The notes beneath the pieces were generated by a model, which worked only from the letters and a program-made list of their open reading frames with translations, ran no database searches and had not been told where the DNA came from. Below are positions 8,098 to 16,673 of a stretch of 64,000 bases of DNA, piece after piece. Positions within the stretch are counted from its first letter, which is position 1, and the number at the start of each line of letters is the position of its first letter. The DNA is from Novosphingobium arvoryzae. GTDB taxonomy: Bacteria; Pseudomonadota; Alphaproteobacteria; Sphingomonadales; Sphingomonadaceae. Location: NCBI RefSeq assembly GCF_014652615.1, contig NZ_BMZD01000003.1:434001-498000 (forward strand), written 5' to 3'. Position numbers and translations under genes: made by a program.

Positions 8098-10698
8098 ATG
8101 ACGATTTCGAGCAATGCACGTTTTGCAACACGGTTCCTGCTTGGGGCCAGCCTGATCGCGGTGGCCAGCCCCGCGCTGGCACAGGACGGCACCGAAGAGG
8201 ACGCGGGTCTGGGCGAAATCGTCGTCACCGCGCAGAAGCGTGAACAGAACCTCCAGGACGTGCCGATCGCGATCAGCGCGCTGAGCGCCGAAAAAGTCGA
8301 GCAGCTCGGCATCAATGACTCGCGCGACCTCAGCGGTCTGGCCCCCAACGTGACCATCGTGCAGGGCACCACCAGCAGCGGCGCAGCAGTGATCTCGATC
8401 CGCGGCATCCCCACCCCGGGCAGCGAAACCTTTGGCCTCGATACCGCCAACGGCCTCTATGTCGATGGCATCTACATCGGCCGTTCGGGCGCCAGCGCGC
8501 TGGACGTGATGGACATCGAGCGCGTCGAAGTGCTGCGCGGCCCGCAGGGCACGCTGTTCGGCCGCAACACCACCGGTGGCGGCATTGCCTTCATCTCGCG
8601 CAAGCCGTCTGACGAACTGCGCGTCAAGGCTGAGGCCGGTTACGGCAACTATGGCGCGTGGAACGGCCGCATCACGTTCGATCCGGGCCGGATCCTGGGC
8701 ATCGACACCAGCTTCACCTACAGCCACCGCGAACGCAATGGCGTGGTCGACAACATCCTGCAGGCCGACAAGAGCCGCGATCCGGGCGCGCGCCAGAGCG
8801 ACGCCTTCCGCTTTGCCGCCCGCACCGAACTGGGCGGCACCGGTTCGATCCAGTACATCTTCGACTGGTCCAAGACCGATGCGGCGCCGATGAACTTCCA
8901 GCTGACCAACGTCGCTGACGGCACGATCCGCGCGCCGATCGTGGTCGATGGCAAGCCGGTGGTCGTCACCTCCGGCGCGGCGGTGCAGCAGTACCTGGCC
9001 GGCGCGACCTTTGCGCAGGCCGCCTGCCGTGCACTCGCCACCCCGACGCGCGAATGGCGCGACGAGGTCTGCAACGACATCTCCAACAGCTCGATGGACA
9101 AGACCTGGGGCCACAACCTGCAGGTCGAGAATGACTTCGAAGCCTTCAAGGTCAAGCTGACCGCCGGTTACCGCTTCTGGAACAACGACAGCAACACCGA
9201 CCTCGACGGCATCGGCGCGTTCCGCGGCCCGCAGTTCACCAACACCACGCTGTTCAACGGCTTCCCGTCGGCGCTGCTCCAGAACCTGGGCTTCCCGGCC
9301 GGCACTTCGAACTTCCTGGCGGGCGCGGCCGTTCCGACCGTGTCGCAGAACCTGTTCGACACCAACAACCAGCGCCGTCACAAGCAGTTCAGCCAGGAAC
9401 TGGAAATCTCAGGCGATACCGATACCCTCGACTGGGTGCTGGGCGGCTTCTACTTCTGGGAAAAGGGTTCGGAAAACAATCCGCAGAACAGCGGCTTCGT
9501 GCTGGACACCAACGCGGCCGTGTTCTCTGACGCGGCGTTCGTCGGCGTGCTGCGCGGCGTCGGCTTCCCGGCCACCGCGGCGGCGACCTTTGCCCCGCTG
9601 CTGGCCCCCAGCTTCCGCGCGACCAACCCGGCCCGCTACCGCCTGGTCCAGACCCTGGCCCGGCTGAAGTATACCGCAACGTCGGAAAGCACCGCCATCT
9701 ACAGCCAGGTGACGCTCTACCCCGGCGGTCGTGACAGCGGTCTGCGCCTGACGGCCGGCGGTCGCTACACCTGGGACAAGAAGTCGATGTTCCGCACCCA
9801 GAACGGCGCGGTTGCCAGCGCGGCACCGGAAACCGGCAAGGCCAGCTTCAGCAAGTTCACCTGGAACCTGATGCTGGGCTACGATGTCGCGGATGGCATC
9901 TCGACCTATGCCCGTGTCGCCACCGGCTATCGTTCGGGCGGTTACAACGCGCAGGATCCGATCAACACCACGACCAACCAGCTGGATGCGTTCAAGCCGG
10001 AAAACGTGACTTCGTATGAAGCCGGGGTGAAGACCGAGCTGTTCGGTCGCCGCCTGCGCCTGAACGTGGCCGGATACTACAACGAGTACAAGGATCTGGC
10101 GGTCAACATCCCGCGCACCGATGCCCCGGCTGGCACGTTCGCAACCCGCGTCGGCAACGCCGGCAAGGTGACCTACACCGGGTTCGAAATCGAAGCGCAG
10201 GCCAAGCTGACCCAGAACTTCACGCTGGAAGGCAACCTGGGTTACGTCGACATCAAGATCAAGGAACTGCTGGCCGGTCAGTCGACCACGCCGGGCGCTC
10301 CGCCGGTCAATGTCGCGTCGATTTCCAACCCCGGCTACACTTCGCCGTTCACCGCCAACGCGGCGCTGAACTTCCAGTTCCCGTTGAACTGGGGTGATGC
10401 CCGCCTGGTTGGCCGCGTCAGCTATACTTACGAAGATGGCAAGTACAGCTTCAGCAACATCATCGGCACGCCGTTCAATGACCTGCTGAAGGGTGACAAC
10501 CGCAACGTCGTCGACGCCCAGATCGGGTTCGATCGCATCGCGATCGGCGGCGGCGAAGGCGAAATCAAGTTGTGGGCCAAGAACCTGACCAACAGCCACG
10601 ATTTCGTCCGCGCGATCGATTTCGGCGCGCTGGGTTACGGCGGCGGCTACTTCGCCGATCCGCGCACCTATGGCGTGACGGTCGGCATCAAGTTCTGA
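8098..10698 (+). CDS. TonB-dependent receptor
   Basis: Outer-membrane active transporter, 866 residues. A signal peptide (LLGASLIAVASPALAQ) precedes a TonB-box-like stretch (EIVVTAQKR) and the plug domain with its VPIAISALSAE and VLRGPQGTLFGRNTTGG segments. A 22-strand barrel of the FecA/CirA-like sphingomonad type follows, ending GVTVGIKF. The start is set at MTISSN (8098) because AAGGGAG lies 6-8 nt upstream; a Met seven codons earlier lacks a ribosome site. Its promoter region holds the putative steroid-regulon operator, and a strong terminator follows, so it is monocistronic. Uptake of a steroid across the outer membrane is inferred; TonB receptors of this kind are linked to oestrogen and other steroid uptake in Novosphingobium. 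Confidence 0.93.
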   Translation: MTISSNARFATRFLLGASLIAVASPALAQDGTEEDAGLGEIVVTAQKREQNLQDVPIAISALSAEKVEQLGINDSRDLSGLAPNVTIVQGTTSSGAAVISIRGIPTPGSETFGLDTANGLYVDGIYIGRSGASALDVMDIERVEVLRGPQGTLFGRNTTGGGIAFISRKPSDELRVKAEAGYGNYGAWNGRITFDPGRILGIDTSFTYSHRERNGVVDNILQADKSRDPGARQSDAFRFAARTELGGTGSIQYIFDWSKTDAAPMNFQLTNVADGTIRAPIVVDGKPVVVTSGAAVQQYLAGATFAQAACRALATPTREWRDEVCNDISNSSMDKTWGHNLQVENDFEAFKVKLTAGYRFWNNDSNTDLDGIGAFRGPQFTNTTLFNGFPSALLQNLGFPAGTSNFLAGAAVPTVSQNLFDTNNQRRHKQFSQELEISGDTDTLDWVLGGFYFWEKGSENNPQNSGFVLDTNAAVFSDAAFVGVLRGVGFPATAAATFAPLLAPSFRATNPARYRLVQTLARLKYTATSESTAIYSQVTLYPGGRDSGLRLTAGGRYTWDKKSMFRTQNGAVASAAPETGKASFSKFTWNLMLGYDVADGISTYARVATGYRSGGYNAQDPINTTTNQLDAFKPENVTSYEAGVKTELFGRRLRLNVAGYYNEYKDLAVNIPRTDAPAGTFATRVGNAGKVTYTGFEIEAQAKLTQNFTLEGNLGYVDIKIKELLAGQSTTPGAPPVNVASISNPGYTSPFTANAALNFQFPLNWGDARLVGRVSYTYEDGKYSFSNIIGTPFNDLLKGDNRNVVDAQIGFDRIAIGGGEGEIKLWAKNLTNSHDFVRAIDFGALGYGGGYFADPRTYGVTVGIKF

Positions 10699-10716
10699 TC
10701 TGATCGGACAATCTGA

Positions 10717-10752
10717 AAATCCCGGTGCCAGCCTGCTGGTGCCGGGATTTTT
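10717..10752 (+). terminator. Rho-independent terminator of the TonB receptor gene
   Basis: A 15-bp stem (AAATCCCGGTGCCAG / CTGGTGCCGGGATTT, two G-T wobbles) with a CCTG loop is followed by a run of T. It lies 18 nt after the receptor stop codon. Confidence 0.9.
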
Positions 10753-10841
10753 GCGTATGGGGCGATGCGGGCAACCAGATTGCCATTTCCCGCATATTCA
10801 GTCCGCAAATTGCCACCGAATAGCGCATACCCGTCGGCATA

Positions 10842-10871
10842 TGCGTTTATGTGAGTCACTTTTTCTACGCA
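10842..10871. promoter_or_regulatory. Putative steroid-regulon operator, copy 2 (TGCG-N22-CGCA)
   Basis: ATGCG-N22-CGCAT inverted repeat with right arm CTACGCA, ending 86 nt before the extradiol dioxygenase start. Spacing is identical to the other copies. It lies in a 205-nt AT-richer stretch between the receptor terminator and the next operon. Confidence 0.7.
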
Positions 10872-10957
10872 TTCGACGATTAGTTTGATTCTCGTCAAAT
10901 ACCACTCCCCCCTTCCCGGCATAGCCTTTGGCCATAACCGCAGCCGGAGGGATGAGC

Positions 10958-11869
10958 ATGGAAGTGGCAAGCCTCAGTTACGTCGTGGTCTCCGCCACCT
11001 CAACCGCCGCCTGGCGCGCGTTCGCGCAAGACATCCTGGGGATGAGTGCCCACGATGCTCCCGGCGGCCTGGCCCTGCGCATGGACGAACGGGCTGGCCG
11101 GGTCTTCGTGATGCCGGGCGCCACTGACGGCTATTTCGCTTCCGGCTGGGAACTGCGCTCCGCCGCCGAGTTCGAGGCCGCGAAGGCCGATCTGACCCGC
11201 CACGGCGTCACCTTCCATCCCGCCACGCCAGCGGAACGCGCGCTGCGCCATGTGTTCGACATGGTGTGGTTCACCGATCCGTCCGGCAACCGCCACGAAC
11301 TGGCTTACGGCTACGTCACCGATTTCGCCCGGTTCGTCTCGCCGCACGGGGTGGACTTCGTCACCGGCGATCTTGGCCTGGGCCATATGGTCCTGCCCGC
11401 CCCGCAGATCGACGCGACCCGCGATTTCCTGATGGACGTGCTGGGCTTTGGCCTGTCGGACATCCTGGTCCATCGCCCCCTGCCCGACCTGGCCCAGCGG
11501 ATCGATTTCATGCACTGCGCCAATGGCCGGCATCACAGCCTGGCCCTGTTCGAGGGCGAAGTTCCTTCGGGCTGCGTCCACCTGATGTTCGAGGTCGCCA
11601 ATCTCGACGAGGTCGGCCGCGCCTATGACCGGATGCAGCGCAGCGGCGCACGCCTGATGGCGACGCTGGGCAAGCACACCAACGATCACATGACCAGTTT
11701 CTACCTGATGTCCCCCGGCGGCTTCGCGATCGAATACGGCTGCGGCGGGCGGACCATCGATTGGGATCACCACACCGTTTTCGAAAGCACTTCCGTCAGC
11801 CTGTGGGGCCATGACTTCAGCGTCGGGTTCGGCGCTGACGAGCAGGCCCAGCTGGCCAACGCGGCCTGA
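10958..11869 (+). CDS. Type I extradiol ring-cleavage dioxygenase (VOC fold), module 1
   Basis: Two-domain vicinal-oxygen-chelate dioxygenase, 303 residues, of the BphC/HsaC kind, which opens a catecholic ring meta to the hydroxyls using Fe(II). Candidate metal ligands sit where expected in the C-terminal domain: H143 (GLGHMVL), H192/H193 (GRHHSLAL) and E259 (FAIEYGCG). The start is MEVASL, 6 nt after GGAGGG; an ATG at 10952 is too close to that site. It is first in an operon with an HsaA-like hydroxylase and two Rieske oxygenases, so the substrate is probably a phenolic seco-steroid or hydroxylated A-ring. A second VOC dioxygenase lies at 57.8-58.7 kb; which one is the true HsaC equivalent cannot be told from sequence. 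Confidence 0.88.
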   Translation: MEVASLSYVVVSATSTAAWRAFAQDILGMSAHDAPGGLALRMDERAGRVFVMPGATDGYFASGWELRSAAEFEAAKADLTRHGVTFHPATPAERALRHVFDMVWFTDPSGNRHELAYGYVTDFARFVSPHGVDFVTGDLGLGHMVLPAPQIDATRDFLMDVLGFGLSDILVHRPLPDLAQRIDFMHCANGRHHSLALFEGEVPSGCVHLMFEVANLDEVGRAYDRMQRSGARLMATLGKHTNDHMTSFYLMSPGGFAIEYGCGGRTIDWDHHTVFESTSVSLWGHDFSVGFGADEQAQLANAA

Positions 11870-11895
11870 TCAACCTTTACACCGGGAGACACACA

Positions 11896-13089
11896 ATGCC
11901 CCAGACCATTCCCGCCTCTTCCGACCTCGCCGCCGAGCTGGTCGAGCGCGCGCGCGCCATGATCCCCGCCCTGCGCGACCGTGCCGCCTGGTGCGAACGC
12001 GAATGCAAGGTCCATGACGACACGATCCGCGACTTTCAGGACGCCGGGTTCTTCAAGATCCTCCAGCCCGAGCGCTACGGCGGATACGAATTGGACCCGC
12101 AAGTGTTCTACGCCGTGCAGATGACCGTGGCCGAAGGCTGCATGTCCTCTGCGTGGGTGCTGGGCGTCGTCGCCGTGCACAACTGGCAACTGGCGCTGTT
12201 CGATGCCCAGGCGCAGGAAGACGTGTGGGGCCAGGACCCGACCACGCTGATCTCGTCCAGCTACATGCCCCGCGCGCAAGTCACCCCGGTCGAGGGCGGC
12301 TATCGCGTCTCGGGCCGCTGGGGTTACTCGTCGGGCGTCGATCACTGCGAATGGGCGTTCCTGGGCGGGCTGGTGCCCGATCCCGAAGGCGGCGCCCCCG
12401 ATTACCGCACCTTCCTGATCCCGCGCAGCGACTTTGAAATCGACTACGCGTGGAACACGCTGGGCCTGCGCGGCACGGGCAGCCAGGACGTGGTGGTGAA
12501 GGATGCCTTCGTCCCCGCCTATCGCTCGCACCGTTCGAAGGACGGGTTCGCCGCGACCAGCCCGGGCCTGAAGGTCAACGACGCGCCGCTCTACAAGCTT
12601 CCGTTCGGCCAGATTTTCGTGCGGGCGGTGTCGTCCTCGTCGATCGGGGCGCTGCAAGGTGCGCTGAACGATTTCACCGGATATGCCGGCAACCGCGTCA
12701 GCAACAACGACTTCGCCAAGCTGGCGGACGACCCGGACGTCACCATCATCCTGTCGGACACGGCCTGCGCCATCGACGAGATGAAGACCACGCTGAACCG
12801 CAACTTCGATGCGCTGATGGCCGCGGCCCGGGCCGGCAAGGACATCGATCTCGATGACCGCCTGCTCTACCGCCACCAGTCCGCCCAGGTCGTGGACCGC
12901 TGTGCGCAGCTGATCACGCGGATGTTCTACGCCAGCGGGGCCGACGGCATCTACCTCGACCGGCCGCTTGGGCGGACCTTCGTCGACATTCACTGCGGCC
13001 GCACCCACGTCGCCAACAACTTTGCCAAGACGGGCCGCAACATGGGTGCGGTCATGCTGGGCAAGCCCAACGCCGACACCTTCATCTAA
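11896..13089 (+). CDS. HsaA-like flavin-dependent monooxygenase, module 1
   Basis: Acyl-CoA-dehydrogenase-fold hydroxylase, 397 residues, of the HsaA / p-hydroxyphenylacetate hydroxylase oxygenase group. It would use reduced flavin from a separate reductase to hydroxylate a phenol ortho to its hydroxyl, creating the catechol for the extradiol dioxygenase encoded 26 nt upstream. Visible family features are GFFKILQPERYGGYE, AEGCMSSAW, SGRWGYSSGVDHCEW and GTGSQDVVVKDAFVP. The catalytic-base glutamate motifs of true acyl-CoA dehydrogenases are absent. No flavin reductase (HsaB) gene is in the window. A paralogue with the same landmarks lies at 59692. Confidence 0.88.
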   Translation: MPQTIPASSDLAAELVERARAMIPALRDRAAWCERECKVHDDTIRDFQDAGFFKILQPERYGGYELDPQVFYAVQMTVAEGCMSSAWVLGVVAVHNWQLALFDAQAQEDVWGQDPTTLISSSYMPRAQVTPVEGGYRVSGRWGYSSGVDHCEWAFLGGLVPDPEGGAPDYRTFLIPRSDFEIDYAWNTLGLRGTGSQDVVVKDAFVPAYRSHRSKDGFAATSPGLKVNDAPLYKLPFGQIFVRAVSSSSIGALQGALNDFTGYAGNRVSNNDFAKLADDPDVTIILSDTACAIDEMKTTLNRNFDALMAAARAGKDIDLDDRLLYRHQSAQVVDRCAQLITRMFYASGADGIYLDRPLGRTFVDIHCGRTHVANNFAKTGRNMGAVMLGKPNADTFI

Positions 13090-13108
13090 GCCAACGGGGA
13101 GAGAGACG

Positions 13109-14197
13109 ATGGCTACTACTGCTGAATACGGGCTGGGCCCGCACACATTTCCACGCGGCTGGTTCATGATCGCGACGTCCGAGGACGTCGCCGACAAGCC
13201 GGTTCCGCTGCACTTCTTCGGACGCGAATTCGTGGCCTATCGCGGCGAAAGCGGACGGGTCTATCTGGTCGACGCCTATTGCCCGCACATGCGCATCCAC
13301 ATCGGCCGCAACACCACCAGCTATGTCGTCAAGGACGGTGAGCAGATCCAGGGCGAATCCATCCGCTGCCCCGGCCACGGCTGGCGCTTTGGCCCGGATG
13401 GCAAGGCCGACGACATCCCCTATTCCACCCACGGCATCCCCAAGGCCGCCTGCATCAAGACCTTCCCGGTGGAAGAGCGCGCGGGCTGCATCTGGATGTG
13501 GCATGATGCCGAAGGCGGCGCGCCGGACTTCGACCTGCCCGACTTCGCCGAATGGGACATGGAGGAACAGGGCTGGGTCCGCTGGCGGCTCGATCACCTC
13601 GGCACCCTGCCGATCCATCCGCAGGAAATCGTCGACAACATGACCGACGTTGCCCACTTCATCCCGGTTCACGGCAGCAAGGACATCGTCTGGTTCGAGA
13701 ACGAATTCCGCGATCACAAGATCTTCCAGCGCTTCGGCGCCGGGCATCGCACGCTGGTGTCCGACAGCGAGCACGACGTGCTGGTCACCGACACCTGGTA
13801 TACCGGCCCCGGGATCCTGCTGTCGCGGATGGAAGGGCAGCACCCTTCGATCATCATGATCTGCAACACGCCGGTCGAGGATGGCGAAGTGCGCGTCTGG
13901 TATGCGCTGATGGTCAAGGTCTCCGACACCCGCGCCGATGAGGCCGGGGTATCGATGGCGCGCAGCTATCAGGACGTTGCGCTGGATGCCTTCGCGCAGG
14001 ATTTCGAAGTGTGGCAGCACAAGGAAGCCGCGATCAACATCATGCAGATCCCGGACGACGGCCCGTTCCACAAGGAACGCATCTGGTATCGCCAGTTCTA
14101 CAACCCCCGCGACAAGGCAGCGGAATTCCAGGGGCGCGTCAACGGCGTCCATACCACCATCGACAAGCGGCCCGGCGCCAAGTCCAAGGCTGCGTGA
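13109..14197 (+). CDS. Rieske non-haem iron oxygenase, alpha subunit (KshA-like group)
   Basis: Oxygenase component of a Rieske monooxygenase, 362 residues. Rieske ligands are C58 and H60 (CPH) and C87 and H90 (CPGH). The mononuclear iron site shows D180, H183 and H188 in NMTDVAHFIPVHG. The Cys-His pairs are separated by 26 residues rather than the usual 16-18, so the cluster loop carries an insertion (residues about 66-80). The start is MATTAEYG with GGGGAGAG upstream; a longer frame overlaps the hydroxylase gene and is not used. The operon context makes a steroid ring hydroxylase likely, with 3-ketosteroid 9-alpha-hydroxylase one candidate. No reductase or ferredoxin partner is encoded nearby. 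Confidence 0.88.
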   Translation: MATTAEYGLGPHTFPRGWFMIATSEDVADKPVPLHFFGREFVAYRGESGRVYLVDAYCPHMRIHIGRNTTSYVVKDGEQIQGESIRCPGHGWRFGPDGKADDIPYSTHGIPKAACIKTFPVEERAGCIWMWHDAEGGAPDFDLPDFAEWDMEEQGWVRWRLDHLGTLPIHPQEIVDNMTDVAHFIPVHGSKDIVWFENEFRDHKIFQRFGAGHRTLVSDSEHDVLVTDTWYTGPGILLSRMEGQHPSIIMICNTPVEDGEVRVWYALMVKVSDTRADEAGVSMARSYQDVALDAFAQDFEVWQHKEAAINIMQIPDDGPFHKERIWYRQFYNPRDKAAEFQGRVNGVHTTIDKRPGAKSKAA

Positions 14198-14212
14198 GCA
14201 GGAGCAACAGCA

Positions 14213-15325
14213 ATGACCACTCCCAATCCCGCAAATGACGCCCGCACGCCGCCCGTTGCCGTCTGGCAACTGCTGGAAAAGCTGCGCGGCCAGGACCTGA
14301 CCGACTGGCGCGTTGCCCCGCTCGATGGCCGCCCCTCCCCCGCCGAACGCGGGCTGGACATCGGCTTTCCGTTCGGCTGGTACGCGGTCGAGATGGCGGA
14401 CTTCGTGGCCGCCGGACAGGTCAAACCGCTGCGCTATTTCGGAACCGACCTGGCAATCTGGCGCGGTGAGGACGGCAAGGTCCGCGTGACCGATGCCTGG
14501 TGCAAGCACCTGGGCGCGCACATGGGCCATGGCGGCAAGGTTCACGGCAACCTGCTGGAATGCCCCTTCCACGCCTGGCGCTATGACGGTGACGAAGGCA
14601 CGGTGAAGGACATTCCCTATGCCAAGGCAATCCCGCCGCAGGTCAAGCGCAAGTGCCAGCGCACCTGGCCGGTGACCGAAGCGAACGGCTGGATCTGGGT
14701 ATGGTATCACCCCGACCAGAACGTTGCGCCGATGTGGGACGTGGTGGTGCACGATGAAGTTGGCGATCCGGAATGGACTCCCTTCGACACCATCGAATGG
14801 ACCGTCTACGGTTCGATCCAGAACATGGCCGAAAACGGCGTGGACGTGGCCCACTTCAAGTACATCCACGGCACTGCCGACGTCCCCAAGGCGGAATTGC
14901 GCTGGGGCGACTGGGGCCGCGGCGCAGACGTCAAGGCGCAGATGGGCACCCCCGCCGGGATCGTCGATGGCCTGATCAGCTATGACACGATGGGACCGGG
15001 GCAAAGCTGGGTGCGGTTTCGCGGGATCTCCGAAACGCTGCTGGTCGCCAGCCTGGTCCCGGTCGAGGAAGACGTCCTGCGGGTGCGCTATTGCTTCACC
15101 CAGCCCAAACAGCAGGCCGATGGCCCCGGTGCCGGCCTCGCCCGCGCGCTGATCCGGGACATCTGCAAGCAGCTGGACCAGGACAAGGTGATCTGGGACC
15201 GGATGCGGTATGAACCCAACCCGATCATCTGCGACGGCGACGGCCCGATCCCGCAGTTCCGCCAGTGGTACAGCCGCTATTACGCGCAGCCCCAGGGCGA
15301 CACGAACCTGCGCGCGGTTGGCTGA
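14213..15325 (+). CDS. Rieske non-haem iron oxygenase, alpha subunit (paralogue A)
   Basis: Oxygenase component, 370 residues. Rieske ligands are C97, H99, C117 and H120 (CKH-x17-CPFH) and the iron site is D211, H214 and H219 (NGVDVAHFKYIHG). The Rieske domain is preceded by about 60 residues beginning PPVAVWQLLEKLRGQDLTDWR, an extension shared almost verbatim with the oxygenase at 22409 and not present in the adjacent Rieske gene. It is last in the dioxygenase operon, 15 nt after the previous stop and followed by a terminator. A hydroxylase acting on the steroid skeleton is inferred; the position of attack is unknown. Confidence 0.88.
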   Translation: MTTPNPANDARTPPVAVWQLLEKLRGQDLTDWRVAPLDGRPSPAERGLDIGFPFGWYAVEMADFVAAGQVKPLRYFGTDLAIWRGEDGKVRVTDAWCKHLGAHMGHGGKVHGNLLECPFHAWRYDGDEGTVKDIPYAKAIPPQVKRKCQRTWPVTEANGWIWVWYHPDQNVAPMWDVVVHDEVGDPEWTPFDTIEWTVYGSIQNMAENGVDVAHFKYIHGTADVPKAELRWGDWGRGADVKAQMGTPAGIVDGLISYDTMGPGQSWVRFRGISETLLVASLVPVEEDVLRVRYCFTQPKQQADGPGAGLARALIRDICKQLDQDKVIWDRMRYEPNPIICDGDGPIPQFRQWYSRYYAQPQGDTNLRAVG

Positions 15326-15352
15326 TCTCTCCACAGCCTGCCAGCGCCGCAG

Positions 15353-15384
15353 CGGCCTCCGGTCTGATGACCGGGGGCCGTTTT
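15353..15384 (+). terminator. Rho-independent terminator of the 10.9-15.3 kb operon
   Basis: A 12-bp stem CGGCCTCCGGTC / GACCGGGGGCCG (one G-T wobble) with a TGAT loop is followed by TTTT, 27 nt after the last Rieske gene. Confidence 0.85.
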
Positions 15385-15411
15385 GCTTATAACTCCGCCT
15401 TTACCAAGAGT

Positions 15412-15502
15412 CGTCATGCTGAACTTGGTTCAGCATCCATCGCGCCGCCCGCACGAGCTGCGCAGGACGAGAGCTGGACCCTGAACCAAGTTCAGGGTGA
15501 CG
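15412..15502. repeat. REP-like inverted-repeat element
   Basis: Two 27-bp arms (15412-15438 and 15476-15502) in inverted orientation, sharing CTGAACTTGGTTCAG with compensating changes beside it (GCTGAAC...GTTCAGC versus CCTGAAC...GTTCAGG). A 37-nt loop separates them. It lies between a terminator and the convergent OYE gene. Elements with this core are common between genes in sphingomonads, as far as I know; that is the basis for calling it REP-like. No transposase is linked. Confidence 0.75.
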
Positions 15503-15526
15503 AAACTTGAATGCGGAGCAGACGGA

Positions 15527-16588
15527 TTACAGCGTCGGATAATCCGTATAGCCGCGCTCTTCCCCGGTGTAGAGCAAGCTGAAATCGGGTTTCGCCAGGG
15601 GCGCGCCAGCGGCGATCCGCTCCACCAGGTCCGGGTTGGCGATATAGGCCCGGCCAAAGCTCACCGCCTCGGCCTGACCGGCATCGAGCAGCGCCCGCGC
15701 ACTGTCCGCCTTCAGGTTGTTGTTGGCAATGATCGGCCCGCTGAAGTTGGCGCGCAACAGTGCCAGCGTATCCAGATCGGGCAGCCCCATGTCGACCACG
15801 TGGCAGAACGCCAGCCCCAGCGCATTGGCCGCCTTGACGAATGGACCGAACGTGGCCGCCGGGTCAGACGGGTCCATCCCGTTGTAGGGATTGCCCGGCG
15901 AAATGCGGAAGCCCACCCGGTCAGCCCCGATAGCATCGGCCAGCGCGCGCAACACGGCGATGGGGAAGCGGATGCGGTTTTCCGCGCTGCCGCCATAATC
16001 GTCGGTGCGCTGGTTGCTGGCCGGGTTGAGGAACTGGTTGATCAGGTAACCGCTGGCGCAGTGCAGTTCCACCCCGTCGAGGCCGGCGGCAATCGCGTTG
16101 CGCGCGGCCTGGGCATATTCTTCCAGCAACGCGGGCATTTCCTCGACCGTGATTTCCCGCGGCGTGGCGGTCGGCACCGGCACCCCGTCCGGTCCCGGCA
16201 CCGGCGCGGGGCAGGCAATGGCCGACGGTGCGATGACGTCCGCGTCGAACCCGCGATTGGCGGGAACGACCACGCGTCCGCAATGCATCAACTGCATTAC
16301 GATCCTCCCGCCGCGCGCATGGACCGCATCGGCCACCGCGCGCCAACCTTCGATCTGCTCGGCCGAATGGATGCCCGGCGTGCGCCAGTAGCCCTTGCCC
16401 ACGGCGCTGGGCTGCGCCCCTTCGGTCACGATCAGGCCGGCACTGGCGCGCTGGGCATAATACTCTACCATCAGCGCGGTCGGCACGTCGCCCGGACCGG
16501 CGCGGTCGCGCGTCATGGGTGCCATGACGATGCGATTGGCAAGTTCGATGGCGCCCAATGCGACCGGCGTAAACAGGCTATCAGACAT
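15527..16588 (-). CDS. Old Yellow Enzyme family NAD(P)H:flavin oxidoreductase
   Basis: FMN-dependent ene-reductase fold, 353 residues, single (beta/alpha)8 domain without the FeS and FAD extension seen in the protein at 40037. Landmarks are NRIVMAPMTRDRA near the N-terminus, the QLMHCGR strand, NQRTDDYGGSAENRIRF and the phosphate-binding SFGRAYIANPDL. The substrate-binding pair usually written His-x-x-Asn or His-x-x-His reads H176-C-A-S179, so the second residue is Ser. Likely role: reduction of an activated C=C bond in an enone such as a 3-keto-4-ene steroid, inferred from context. It is transcribed alone, divergent from the SDR at 16674 across a region holding an operator copy. Confidence 0.88.
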   Translation of the reverse strand: MSDSLFTPVALGAIELANRIVMAPMTRDRAGPGDVPTALMVEYYAQRASAGLIVTEGAQPSAVGKGYWRTPGIHSAEQIEGWRAVADAVHARGGRIVMQLMHCGRVVVPANRGFDADVIAPSAIACPAPVPGPDGVPVPTATPREITVEEMPALLEEYAQAARNAIAAGLDGVELHCASGYLINQFLNPASNQRTDDYGGSAENRIRFPIAVLRALADAIGADRVGFRISPGNPYNGMDPSDPAATFGPFVKAANALGLAFCHVVDMGLPDLDTLALLRANFSGPIIANNNLKADSARALLDAGQAEAVSFGRAYIANPDLVERIAAGAPLAKPDFSLLYTGEERGYTDYPTL

Positions 16589-16626
16589 TCGAGATTCGCT
16601 CCATCAATCGCGGATTGACCGGTGTT

Positions 16627-16656
16627 TGCGTTATCCTGTAAGCAATTTCTTACGCA
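16627..16656. promoter_or_regulatory. Putative steroid-regulon operator, copy 3 (TGCG-N22-CGCA)
   Basis: TTTGCG-N22-CGCAT inverted repeat with right arm TTACGCA, ending 17 nt before the SDR start and 4 nt before its ribosome site. A TTGACC hexamer just upstream (16615-16620) could be a -35 element, which would place the repeat over the -10 region, as expected for repression. Confidence 0.7.
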
Positions 16657-16673
16657 TATCAAGGAGAGGCAGG

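Noticed and set aside
13082-15334. A 750-codon open frame antisense to two Rieske genes
   Set aside because: The same GC-driven shadow effect; both Rieske genes have full metal-site motifs and ribosome sites on the other strand.
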